Assembly: GCA_001599715.1 (NCBI GenBank)
Contig: BCHU01000006.1
Coordinates: 912,765-976,764, forward strand
Direction of reading: 5' to 3'
Length of the DNA: 64,000 nt
DNA from: Phaeotremella fagi
Taxonomy: Eukaryota > Basidiomycota > Tremellomycetes > Tremellales > Phaeotremellaceae
Below, in pieces: positions 14,472-25,135 of this stretch. The notes beneath the pieces are model-generated. The model was not told the origin of the DNA and made no database searches. It worked only from the letters and a program-made list of their open reading frames with translations. A program made the translations under genes and the position numbers. Within the stretch, counting starts at the first letter, position 1, and each line of letters starts with the position of its first letter.

Positions 14472-16219
14472 ATGTTCGACATCAAATACCTATCCTTGTT
14501 CGTCCTGCTGACTTCATCCTTCTTCTATCCAGTACAAGCATTCTCATTCAACATCTCAACACCGAATCAATGCGATCAGGTTACTATCAATTGGTGAGTC
14601 TCATACCAATCCTTCCTGATTATGACTGACGATGTACAGGGATGGTGGAACTGGACCATTCAATTTGATAATCGTTCCAGTAAGTCCAATGTAGCAATCC
14701 AAAGTTTCAATACTGAGATGAAAATAGACTATCACAGTTGACAACGGAAGAATTCTTAACTTCACCCTCCCATCAAATATCACTGGACCACCTTACAGTT
14801 ACACATTCCAACTCAGCGCTCCGAGTGGACTAAAATTCATCGCTTCAATGTGGGATTCGACGGGTTGGGGAGCAGGTGGAACAACATCAGAGCTGAGTGA
14901 GTCTTCCGCAGGTTCCAAAATTTCCTTTCTACTGATTCATTTCCAGCTGTTGGTTCTGGTACAGATAGTTCATGTTTACAACCGTAAGCCCCAAGCACGA
15001 AAGTAAACTAAAAGATCAGTGCTATATATTATGATTTCTACTTCTCCACCAATCCAACTTCATCACCCTCCCAATGCAATTCCCTGTCGGTCGAATGGCA
15101 AAACAACGTTACGCTCCCAGTTAACCTGTATGGAATGATACCTTCCGGAACATCGTTCCAAATACCCATTCAACAATCCACTTCGGATATAACTTACGAT
15201 TGGACGGTTGATATTGCATCGGGTACCAAATTCCTACTTATCATGTCAGATTCTGGTCCACATGTTACGGGTGGAAGTACACCTCTGATGACTGTAGGTA
15301 ATGGGGATACGTCTTGTATGAGTTCCAGTAGTCCATCCACTGCGAACACTACTACGTCAGGATCACCAAGTACTTCATCTTCGGTAAACGGTGTAGGAGG
15401 TAGTTCATCAGGTGGTAAATCTAACACCAACAATTCAACCCCATCAACGGCAAACATAGGTGCGATAGTAGGCGGTACAGTAGGTGGATTCGCCTTCATC
15501 GTCTTTCTCTGCATACTACTATTCTGCTGTTTGAGAAGAAACACAAATCGACCATTGGTAAAATCATATGGTATGGGTAGTGATAAAAGACGTTCAAACG
15601 GACAAGACATCATTAGACAAAATCAAGATTCGGATGAAGAACTGGGTGTTGGTGTAGGTGGTGGTAGACGTTGGTCACGACATGATAATTTGGATGATGA
15701 TCGATATCAACCTACACCATTCAGGTATCCTTCACCACCGATCGCAGGGGGCTTACCACCACCTTCGTCTTTCCCTACCCATCTTCAACCCAGGAAAGGG
15801 GGAGATGAACATGTTAGACCGAGTGTCGAGAGTGGTCGGACTATTGATACTGGAAAAACAGCTATTGATGGAGGTCACAGCCAATCTCAATCTTCTGATC
15901 ATGTGGTTTCAAATGATGGGACAGTTGGTCATCAACCGTTGGAAGGTAGACGACAAAGTATACAGAAACACCCTGAAGAGACACAGCAAGTTCAACAGAT
16001 CATCACTACCAACGATAATTCAGGCCGACCATTTGATCAACGACCGACATTCGTTCAACATGAAGACTCAGGTCAGATCGTGTATGTATCCTCAAACTCC
16101 CAGTTGTTATTCATCAAATAGGAAAAGATGGAATCAAGCTGATGAAACTGTTTAGTGATTTACCACCACGATATGATCAACTTCGAACTCGAAACCCAGA
16201 ATCCGATGAGACTGCCTAA
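14472..16219 (+). CDS. Secreted/single-pass membrane protein with Ser/Thr-rich stalk and long cytosolic tail
   Basis: ATG 14472 opens a clear signal peptide (MFDIKYLSLFVLLTSSFFYP, cleavage near VQA|FSF). Two similar ectodomain segments follow: NQCDQVTINWDGGTGPFNL and QCNSLSVEWQNNVTLPVNL, each a Cys plus a beta-strand Trp pattern seen in many basidiomycete surface proteins. A Ser/Thr/Gly-rich stretch precedes one transmembrane helix (IGAIVGGTVGGFAFIVFLC, then CCLRRN stop-transfer). The cytosolic tail is polar. The last intron (donor at about 16089, acceptor at 16155) joins GQIV to DLPPRYDQL and a TAA at 16217-16219; without splicing the frame stops at 16121. Function unknown; probably a cell-surface protein. 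Confidence 0.75.
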
Positions 16220-16675
16220 GGTCTGTCATGAGGTGACGGTGAAAGCGAGTTAGAGATGATATCAAGGGCGAATCAGGAGGATGATATGAATCATATTGTT
16301 ACGTTTTCTTCTAATGTACTGTAGCTGTAGTGAATAATGTCGTACTGTAATGTATAAGAGCTCAGCGGCGAAGTAAGTGCCACATTGTTTTTTTCTCAAC
16401 TGATAAAGCATGACGTCGCAAGTAAGAAGCACAACTGTATCAAATCCTTTCATTGATACTGAAGCATTACTGAGAAAATATCTCCCGATATCGAATTATT
16501 TTAAAAATCATCAAAGGGAATAAACTGCTGTAAGTCAAATGAATTGTAATGAAAAAATCGAAGAATCCTCTAGTCTTCCCTTCGAAGGCAGGAAATAAGT
16601 CATTATAACCCCCTCTCTTTTTTGTAATTGCCACCCATTCTTTCTTCCTCCTTCAAATATCTTTACCAATCAAAG
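16220..16675. other. Intergenic region, 3' end then promoter of hypothetical gene
   Basis: 456 bases with no gene seen. Pyrimidine-rich tract ccccctctcttttttg at about 16610-16625 just before the next gene is typical of basidiomycete core promoters. Confidence 0.4.
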
Positions 16676-17605
16676 ATGAGCAATCAAAGCACCACAGATA
16701 CTCAAACCGCACCACCCGAAGACGACTTCAACGTGGTCATTTCAGAGGCTAAAGCCAACAGTTGGGTTGAGTATTTCGATACTCACCCCGATACTATTGC
16801 CACCCTCATCAAAACCAATTCAGCTTGGAGAGAAGATTTAGGTATTGGTCATACTTCCGAAAACTCAAAAGAGATCTCTGATGCTATCCTCGCTGATTTC
16901 GAATCCACTGTCCTCGAAGATCCCCGACACAAAGAAGGTACAAGAATCCCTAAAGACGAATTTTTTGGTTTCACTCTCCGTATCATCGACGATGTTGTCA
17001 AGAAAAGGTCAACCACCAATCAAACCGAATCACTTCAACCTCCTCATTCGCTCATCGCCGGTTTGGGGAAAGCATATTATAAACATTATAATTACTATGT
17101 TGATAAGGATCTCAAAGTTGAGTATAGAGAGGAAGGATTAAAGGAGCTGCCCACGAAAGTTTCGGGTTCTCTAGAGTCTTTGTCAGATTCTGTTACAAAG
17201 ACAATCGAAGTAATTCAAAGTAAGCCCAACGAGCTCCACTCTAACTACGGAAGAATTGAAATCTGTGCTTCTCTAATCGCCCATCGACTCGTGGAAGATC
17301 TCGTAAAAAAGGAGGCCTTCGAAAAGGAGTTTCAAACAGAAATAGTCAATGCGTTAACCAAGAAATTACTTGTTCGCGAATTTACATTGGAATCCTGGGG
17401 CAAAGAATCAGCCTACCATAAGAACGAATCATTGGCTACGGCAGACTACGAATTTTTGCAAACTAAGAACAGCGGTCATGGGTGGTACTTTGGTAAAAGA
17501 GATCATACACGAAAGAAAGCTACATACAGAAATGGTAAAATTCTTCTCAAGGAGAGTTGGGTCTGTCCGGCTTATCGAACTTCATCCGAATACCTCGAGG
17601 AATGA
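16676..17605 (+). CDS. Hypothetical protein, intronless, 309 aa
   Basis: Start chosen at ATG 16676 (MSNQSTTDTQTAPPEDDF); the open frame extends further upstream only through a non-ATG codon. Acidic N-terminus, then a mainly helical protein (EYFDTHPDTIATLIKTNSAW, LGKAYYKHYNYYVDKDL) with no signal peptide or membrane helix. The C-terminus has an aromatic stretch (GHGWYFGKRDHTRKKATYRN) and WVCPAYR. It has no introns, unlike almost every neighbour, which can mark lineage-specific or recently gained genes. I do not recognise a family. Confidence 0.65.
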   Translation: MSNQSTTDTQTAPPEDDFNVVISEAKANSWVEYFDTHPDTIATLIKTNSAWREDLGIGHTSENSKEISDAILADFESTVLEDPRHKEGTRIPKDEFFGFTLRIIDDVVKKRSTTNQTESLQPPHSLIAGLGKAYYKHYNYYVDKDLKVEYREEGLKELPTKVSGSLESLSDSVTKTIEVIQSKPNELHSNYGRIEICASLIAHRLVEDLVKKEAFEKEFQTEIVNALTKKLLVREFTLESWGKESAYHKNESLATADYEFLQTKNSGHGWYFGKRDHTRKKATYRNGKILLKESWVCPAYRTSSEYLEE

Positions 17606-18328
17606 TTCTTATATTGTTTAGCTATTCTATTCAAACTCTTCAATTTGTTATTATTTGTATGATTCTGGATTTCTCATATGTCAATATGTTTTAGTGTTCT
17701 GAAAACGTATTAGTGATGCTACCTTTTTACCTCAATGAAAACCGTTCGTGCCACAAACATGGTTGGGCCATTTCGAGAGGTGTTTGATGCACATTCTGTT
17801 TTCAGCAAAGATTCAACTGAAGAGCTTGTTAGGATGCATGAGGTTTCTGAACGACAACATATTAGCGTTTATCGAGAAGGCGATTGGGCGGAGATCGTTG
17901 ATGTCGAAGGAGAAATTTTACATTTGAACCCAACCAGGGACAAGAGATGTTTGGGGTTGACTTAGTGAAAACTTTAGTCCGATTGAGAGAGATGATGATA
18001 CACTGATTCGAGGGTATGCTCGTGGGTCTATAAAGAACGATCTTAGCCAGAGTTGTCCGAGGTATGGGACTATTGCCGACAATGAATGTCCGTAAATTAC
18101 AGAAATTACGTAGTCAAAATCATGACTGAAAGGACAGACATGAAACTCTTAGAGCTCATCGGTTTATATTCCTGTTTCGGCGAAGGCATCCTTTATCAGG
18201 AAGGCTTCATCTGCTCCACATTCACACATATCATGTCTGTCAAGTTCCAGATTTCTCTTTTCTTTTCTAAAATTAAAAATGTTGCCACCCTCGCAAATCA
18301 GTAAACTATCCAGCACATCGTGTCAGAA
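17606..18328. other. Intergenic stretch with a weak open frame
   Basis: 723 bases. Contains one ATG-started 76-codon frame (17735-17965, listed separately with low confidence). Otherwise no gene seen. The last 60 bases are T-rich before the glycosyltransferase start. Confidence 0.35.
17735..17965 (+). CDS. Possible small protein of 76 aa (weak)
   Basis: An ATG-started frame with reasonable composition (MKTVRATNMVGPFREVF, ending TRDKRCLGLT) between two better-supported genes. No family resemblance, no introns required. It could be a real small gene, an exon of a missed gene, or chance. Given only because the sequence is not low-complexity. Confidence 0.2.
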   Translation: MKTVRATNMVGPFREVFDAHSVFSKDSTEELVRMHEVSERQHISVYREGDWAEIVDVEGEILHLNPTRDKRCLGLT

Positions 18329-19688
18329 ATGTCATTCAACAAATCAAACAAACCACTAGTAGTCATCGTCACAGTCCCATTCATGGGTCATTCAAACATC
18401 TTGTTTGATTTCGCCCGTGCTTTGCAACCAAATTACGAAGTTCAAATGATAGTTGTTGGGTGGTCGGATACTTGTTTGGAAGGCTTCAAGGCTCATCCAG
18501 ATGTTCCTTACACTTTCTTACAAACTCCAGAGAAGATTTCGGATAGTGATCCAATAGCGTTCAGTTTACAGCGTTCATCGAAGACTGTTTCGATTCTTGA
18601 AAGGTAAACTGAATCTACTTTGAAGTGATATATGGTTTTTGAGACTGACATTTACCTACAGGTTTCTCGTAGATCAGATACAAAGACCTATTGATACGTT
18701 GGTTTACGATTTCTTCGCAATAGAAGCTGCAGTCGTCGCTCATCAACTCCGGCTACCTGCGATATGTTCAATTTCAGCTATGCCAAACACTCCAGATAAC
18801 TACGAAAACGCCGTACGAGATTTACAACAACGTCTACGACCCTATATGAATCATCCGATCGTCAAGTTATACCAGAATGAACTCGTTCCCGTTTCAGACA
18901 GTTTTGCTATCCCTGGTGATTGTCAACTGATGTGGGTTTCACCAAGTTTCGTAGGTGGCAAACTTCCAGGACTTCCCAGCCCTGTTTATCCAGTTCCACC
19001 GCTACCAAATTTCATCCAAATGAATGAAGATTCCTCTACTTCAAACGCATCAACTGTCTTCATCAGCTTCGGCACCGTCGTTACAGGTAATTTGATTCAA
19101 CAACAACCTCAACTCAAGACACAGCTTATGGGTCTCTATCGGGGTATCTGCCACTTCATCCTCAAAGAGACAGATCATAACATTTTGCTTTCAGCTGTTG
19201 GTTTGATGTCAGATTTAATCAATTCTCTGGCCGACTTGGTATCCGAACATCCAGATAGACTCAAGATTCAAGATTTCGTAAATCAACGAAAAGTGCTCTC
19301 GGAAAAGACCACCAAGTTTTTCATCACTCATGGGGGAGCCAACAGTCTGAACGAAGCTTTGACATACAACTGTCCGGTACTCGTATTCAGTTTTTTCGGG
19401 GATCAACATGTCGTTGCTAGACAAGTAGAAGTAGTGGGTATTGGCCTTGGCGTACCTCCAATGGATCCATCGGCTTCTCCAACTACACACGCGGTCGATA
19501 TCTCAGAATCCAGGCAAGCAAAGTTCAACTCCTGTCTCAGAAGTATGATGAAAACAGGTGTGATTGATCAGTTCAGAGCAAAAATCAAAGAAATTCAAGA
19601 ATCAGACTTACAAAAACGTCTCCCAAACAACGTACTCCCAAAGATATCAATCTTGAAGTGGAATAAGATTGGTTCAAGAAGAATTTGA
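18329..19688 (+). CDS. UDP-glycosyltransferase, GT1 family
   Basis: ATG 18329 (MSFNKSNKPLVVIVTVPFMG); one intron at about 18604-18660 between SILER and FLVDQIQRPID; stop TGA 19686-19688. About 435 residues. The N-terminal half has the GT-B acceptor side, with GHSNILFDFARAL after strand 1 where family members carry a catalytic His (PFMGHSNI). The C-terminal half has STVFISFGTVV and the sugar-nucleotide signature THGGANSLNEALTYNCPVLV followed by GDQ. Predicted to glycosylate a small lipophilic acceptor (sterol, sphingoid or xenobiotic); the acceptor is not predictable. The classic WxPQ before the signature is replaced by FVNQRKVL. Confidence 0.85.
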
Positions 19689-20057
19689 ATTACAGGTGAA
19701 TGCGGACGAACATAATTTCCTCCCTGATGTTCTACATGATGAATTTGTACGAGTTTTAGAAACCATCTCAGCCGAATGATTTACCTTGGTCCCTAATTCG
19801 ATGTTTATACTGTATCTGTATCCTTATAGAGTTGGGTTGAGTATCGGTACTTTTCATAATGAATTCATGCAGAAGAGTTTGGTCTGAAAGTGGCGCGCCA
19901 CTTTGCTTTTCCAGTCTGTGAGTTGAAAGGACGTGAAACAAAGGTTTGCCTGTAAACGAAGACTCTCTTTGAGTCCCCGCTAGCTTACAAATGTTTCTCA
20001 ACCACTTCATCCACTCGCAATAAAAATAAAGCCAATAAATATACTTCGACATTTCAA
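19689..20057. other. Intergenic region
   Basis: 369 bases; no gene supported. An opposite-strand frame (19768-20082) overlaps the next start codon and has no recognisable content. Inverted short repeat AGTGGCGCGCCACT at 19888-19901 is a perfect palindrome but its role is unknown. Confidence 0.4.
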
Positions 20058-20687
20058 ATGAATCACAGGTTCCAAGAGTCAACTGAGGCTACCGATACCC
20101 CTCCCATCGGCCACCAACAACGATTCACCCTAGTAGGAACTCGAACGCATCATGGTACCTCCCAAGAATTCCCTTTTCAATTTAAATACATTCTTTCAGA
20201 AGTTGATGATTCAGAAATAGCGTCTCTTGCTTTGGAATTAGCGAACCATCCTCACCTATTGATTAAAAGGAAGAAAAATTCTCAACCGACGCTCGAAGAA
20301 AGCGAAATTGTATCGAGCTCAAGCGACGATGAACTACCGCTGAGCATCACTTTTGTCAGTGAAGATAGTTCATTAGAAGGAGGAAGAGAATCATACGAAG
20401 ATGCAGAGTGGTATAAGAAATTCAAAGAAGACGATGCGAAGGCTTTCGAGATTTATCAGCAGAAATGTGGGGAGGCGTATGATAGGCAGCAGAACTTGAA
20501 GTCTGCTTGGGACGATCAGACCACGACTCAACGTCAGCGTTCTGTTCAAGAGGTTGATAAGGTTGCTGCTGAAGCTCGTGTGGAATTTTTCAGGTCGATG
20601 GCGGAAAGTCTTAGAGAGTATGAGGAACATTTGAACGAGGAGTGGGAGTTTTCTGTTACGGGGACGTTTAAATGGTACAAGAAGTAG
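20058..20687 (+). CDS. Hypothetical protein, 209 aa, charged and helical, intronless
   Basis: ATG 20058 to TAG 20685-20687 with no introns. N-terminal FTLVGTRTHHGTSQEFPFQF and KYILSEVDDSEIASLALELA could form a small folded part; the rest is acidic and rich in Ser, then a long helix (YQQKCGEAYDRQQNLKSAW ... ESLREYEEHLNEEWEF) that may form a coiled coil. No signal peptide or membrane helix. Family not recognised. Confidence 0.6.
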   Translation: MNHRFQESTEATDTPPIGHQQRFTLVGTRTHHGTSQEFPFQFKYILSEVDDSEIASLALELANHPHLLIKRKKNSQPTLEESEIVSSSSDDELPLSITFVSEDSSLEGGRESYEDAEWYKKFKEDDAKAFEIYQQKCGEAYDRQQNLKSAWDDQTTTQRQRSVQEVDKVAAEARVEFFRSMAESLREYEEHLNEEWEFSVTGTFKWYKK

Positions 20688-20746
20688 ATACTGTATGTAT
20701 GGTCAATGCAATCAGGGAATTCATGTTTCATGTTTTAACGCTAGAA

Positions 20747-21962
20747 TCACATCTTAACCTCATACCCAACTTTCTCTTTTAACGTCTTGACACTCAAATC
20801 CCAAAGTTTTTGAGCCAAAACATCGTCTTTAGCTTGATCACTCTCAGTATCGACCTAAACCAAATTCAGCATCAGTTCAATTCATCAAACAAGATTGAAA
20901 TCGCTCACCTTCCCATCAGCCTCAGTGAAATATCTACCTTGAACTTCATCTCTTCTTCCAACCACATTAGGTCCCGTACCAGCCCATAAAGCCGATTCAG
21001 AACCTTGTTCCTTGGACATGAATAACACTTTGGACGCTCCCTCTAGAGCTTTACCCAGAAGTCCGTATGCTTCGGTAGCTCCTTTTTGTTGTTCGGTCGC
21101 TACTGCACCTGGATGGGTTGCTATGGCTAAGATTGGATTCGGGGAGGTGAGGGATGGAAGATGGTGTTTGGCTAGTTGTCGAATGAAATAGATCCTGGGT
21201 TCCATGAGTTCTTTTATGCTTGTATTAATCGAAAAGTAAGGATTCGACTTACAGTAACAACTTTGATCTGTTGTATAAGATCGAGGCATCCCTCTCGACA
21301 CTGAATTCCTCGATGCTTTCGCATTTAACATCACTGGGAGCACCTCGATGAAGTTCAGAACTTTCACAGACGATTCTCGTAGAGAATTTATCATCTTCAC
21401 TACTGCCATCTTTATTCTTCAATTTCGAAGTTTCGATCATTTTAGGTAGGAGGATATCAGTGATCGTCATCCCTGCCAAATGGTTGATCGCAAAATGATT
21501 ACCTAAACCATCTTTAGTCAAACCAAACGGTGCAACTCCGACACCAGCTATGAGGAAGAGTAGGTCGATTCTGGGTAAGGATTCGACGAGATTCTGAGAT
21601 AAGTCGATCACTGATTTTAAAGATCCGAGATCGATTTCATGGAATTTTATTAGATTGGGAGCGGAGGAGTTGAATTCTGTGATGTGTTTGATGGCTTCTT
21701 CTGCATGTTCTTTGGTAGCTGAAAGGATATGAACTGGGAGTTGCGAGTCAGATTTCAATGTGCAATGGTTGAGTTCGATGAATTTCTTTTACTCACCCTC
21801 GCAACCTTTCTGGACTAGTGCTGAAACTAAGGCTTCTCCTATACCCCTACTTCCACCTGTTACTACTGCTACTTTACCAGTTAGATCGGGCATATCTTGT
21901 ACCCTGTATCTGTTTGATAGTAGACCAGCTGGTTTAGGTAGATCCCCTAGAATAGATGTCAT
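20747..21962 (-). CDS. Short-chain dehydrogenase/reductase (SDR), retinol-dehydrogenase-like
   Basis: ATG at 21962 (MTSILGDLPKPAGLLSNRYR), three introns visible, stop TGA 20747-20749 after VGYEVKM. NAD(P) motif TGGSRGIG in strand 1/helix 1; acidic/Leu region DLGSLKSVIDLSQ; LLFLIAGVGVAP in place of the usual NNAG; catalytic Ser region (RIVCESSELHRG) and YxxxK as YNRSK. The C-terminal part SNPILAIATHPGAVATE matches the HPG substrate-side motif of the retinol dehydrogenase/WW-oxidoreductase-like SDRs. Catalyses an NAD(P)-dependent alcohol/carbonyl conversion; substrate unknown. Confidence 0.85.
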
Positions 21963-22747
21963 GGTTGAGTATCGATGGTTCGATGTTCTTGTCGTTGGAA
22001 TGCGGTTCGAGTGTAAGTGGTTATCTGGTTTAAATACTATTCGAGAACTACTAAACAAATCTTGGAGTCAGCTTGGATGATCACATCTGTGTAGAACGAA
22101 CGATGACTGACCTTGGAAGAAGAGTCTTATGGAGGATCGGAGATCTGGAAATATTAGCTGAAAGACAGGTTAGACGTTTCACTGTGGTCATATGAAAACG
22201 AGAAGAAGAGAAGTAGAATTGATTGAGATGCATCGAATATCATATAAGCTTGTGAATGCACTTCTCATAAGCATGATGCTCTCATGACGATGAATGTGAA
22301 TGAAGATCGAAAGACAGTTACAACGTATCGAAGATCGTAGGAGTGGCATTGAGATGAAAGTGCCACTTTTAAAATGTGATCGGCGATACAGTTCGGTACC
22401 ACTAGACTAACGCGCTTACTTCTTCCAAGTGAGCCAGCTAAGCTAGATTAAATTCATTCATCACAATCACTCATCTATTCCTTTACTTTCATCATCTCTC
22501 ATAGAGAAAGATCATCATCCATAGTCAACCTTATCGTCCTGAAGACAGACATCTCTCAACTGTATCAGGCCAGGGAGCAACGAACCAGTCTCTGGGAAAC
22601 TACACTAGTCTAAGACAGTTAGACATCTGAACCAATCCAAACCTATAACATCCACTTTCATCTTCTTCATCCTCATCTCCATTCGTCAAACTGTCTCGTG
22701 TTACAGCACCTGCAATCACCCGTGATAGAGAGGAAGATCTATCGGAT
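21963..22747. promoter_or_regulatory. Divergent promoter, SDR (-) and CK2 alpha (+)
   Basis: 785 bases with no supported gene. CT-rich and TC-rich tracts between 22450 and 22560 probably mark the CK2 transcription start region and 5' UTR. An AAGTGCCACTTTT inverted motif sits at about 22360. Confidence 0.45.
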
Positions 22748-24418
22748 ATGACGGGAGGTAGAAGTGTTGTAAGTTGTCTATCTTGTATTTTCTTTTCAGA
22801 TGGATATGAAACCATCCTTTGTCATGGATTTGATCTATTTCTTTTTGTTCCCATTCACCTATATTACTTGTTCAAAGCTGACGATCATCTTCTTCTTTAG
22901 GCCCGTGTCTATCCTAATGTGAATGAGAAGTTGGGTAGAGCTTGGTGGGATTATGGTAAGTAATTCGAGTGTCATTGACGGTTGTCACCGAATTTGCTGA
23001 CTTGGATTAGATAACCTGGTAGTTCAATGGGGTGTACAAGACAATTACGAAATCGTACGCAAAGTTGGAAGAGGGAAATATTCAGAGGTAAGTTTGGGAC
23101 TATACCACTCGCAACCTATCGCAGTAGATAGCTCTTGAAAACATGATACTGACTTCAACCCTAGGTCTTTGAGTCCATTCATCTCCCAACAAATCAAAAA
23201 TGTATCGTCAAAGTTCTCAAACCAGTAAAGAAGAAGAAGATCAAGAGAGAGATAAAGATTTTACAAAATTTAGCTGGTGGTCCCAATGTTATTGGATTGC
23301 TAGATGTTGTCCGGGACAGTCAGGTAGGTCGTTGGAACCATAGTGTTTACTTGGCGTTAGGAGGATAGGTGAGACTGACCTCTTTTAGTCTAAAACACCC
23401 TCAATCGTATCAGAATATGTCAACGTAAGCTCACCTTCAGTTACACAAATGCGAGACTGTGCTAAATCCACTCACAGAACACCGAATTCAAAACCCTCTA
23501 TCCAAAATTCACCGACTTCGACGTCAGATTCTATATATTCGAACTCCTCAAAGCACTTGATTTCTGTCATTCAAAAGGAATCATGCATCGTGATGTTAAA
23601 CCTCACAACGTCATGATCGATCATGAAAAGAGACAACTTCGACTTATCGATTGGGGATTGGCAGAATTCTATCATCCAGGAACAGAATATAATGTTCGTG
23701 TCGCATCGAGATATTTCAAGGGTCCAGAGTTGTTGGTAGATTTCCAGGAATACGATTATAGTCTTGACATGTGGAGTTTGGGTTGTATGTTTGCCAGTAT
23801 GGTGAGTGCCTTGGTGTTCCGGTGTTTGATTCTTGAGACTGACGTTTTTTTGCTATCATAGATTTTCCGTAAAGAACCGTACGTCCATTCACAATACGAC
23901 ATGAAAATGTGGTTGGCTTCGGCTTACTGATTTTGACGCTAGATTCTTCCACGGACACGATAACGGAGATCAATTAGTAAAAATCACTAAAGTTCTTGGA
24001 ACCGATGAATTATTCTCATAGTTGGTTCAGCTTTCCTGATTATAGAAACGTTTGCTAACCCTTTGAATAGTCTTGAACGATATGAAATCGACCTGGACTC
24101 TCAGTTTGACGATATCCTCGGTAGATACCCACGGAAACCATGGTCGAGATTCATTACCTCTGGTAAATCTTCTCTAATCCTTAAAATGCTGGAATTTAAC
24201 TAACCGATCTATAGAAAATCAACGATACATCTCCAACGAGGCCATTGACTTTTTGGATAAGTTATTGAGATACGATCATCAAGAGCGTTTAACGGCCATG
24301 GAATCACAGGATCATCCTTACTTTAGTAAGCTTCTTTTTGTCCTGATCAGGAACATCAAAGCTGACCACCATTCTAGCACCAGTCAAAGAAGCGGCTAGC
24401 AAAGCTTCAAAGGCATGA
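22748..24418 (+). CDS. CKA1: Casein kinase II catalytic subunit alpha
   Basis: ATG 22748 with a 21-nt first exon (MTGGRSV) followed by GTAAGT. Spliced protein reads [20 protein letters not shown], the glycine-rich loop [11 protein letters not shown], the Lys-rich [15 protein letters not shown] type segment (here [14 protein letters not shown]), catalytic [14 protein letters not shown] instead of DFG (typical of CK2), [42 protein letters not shown] and [18 protein letters not shown]. It ends with [17 protein letters not shown] and TGA 24416-24418. One intron uses donor GTTGGT, and the splice gives [14 protein letters not shown]. Constitutive Ser/Thr kinase that works as a tetramer with beta subunits. 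Confidence 0.95.
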
Positions 24419-25135
24419 GATAGACCAGATAATTCAACTGAACGTAAATGACGAATCCGAATTATCAATTTAGCTATATATAGAAAGAGAATCAATGATC
24501 TGTTAGAAACGAGTAACAGTTTTTTCATTTTCGAAATTTTCAAGATCAGATGGTGTGGTATGTTGAGTAGATTGGATTTTGAGGGGGGTTATTTATATTT
24601 TTCGTTCTTATCTTCTTCTCTTTTTTTCTGTTTATTCTAGTCATTTCTCGGGTTATTCGAACAACTCTTCTCTGTAGATTATACCCTTTTGCATCATGTG
24701 TCAGTCATAGTTATGGGTTGGATGTTGAGGTTTGTGTCGCTCAATGAAGAAGCATGAGGGATGAGACCAGATGGTGTGAGACCATTAAACCAAAGCTGTG
24801 CCTCTCGTAAACGCCACGGTACGGTCCAAGTTGATGGTACGAAATGCTGGACAACAACAACAAGACAACAAATCATATCAACTGCGAACACTATCAAACC
24901 ATACAACTGCGAGTAGAAGCACCATCATCATCATGCTCTGCAATTAAGTTATAATTACATCTCACTCCACAAAAAAAGGAAAAGGGAAAACACCGGAGGA
25001 GGCTTCGAAAGCAGTTGAAACCGAAGCAGGGGAGGATCTATCAACAAAAATCTCTTTCCGCAGCGGAACACAACTAATAAATAAAACGTATCTTATCTTC
25101 TTAAGCAATCACTTCGCCACCGATATTACTCCAAC
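24419..25135. other. Intergenic region, CK2 3' end and promoter of F-BAR/RhoGAP gene
   Basis: 717 bases; no gene supported. Two T-rich blocks (24600-24640). Opposite-strand frames (24304-24543, 24694-24906) have no similarity and are taken as chance. Confidence 0.45.

Noticed and set aside
19888..19901. Perfect 14-bp palindrome AGTGGCGCGCCACT
   Set aside because: Interesting by eye but a single short palindrome is expected by chance in 64 kb; no paired copy seen.
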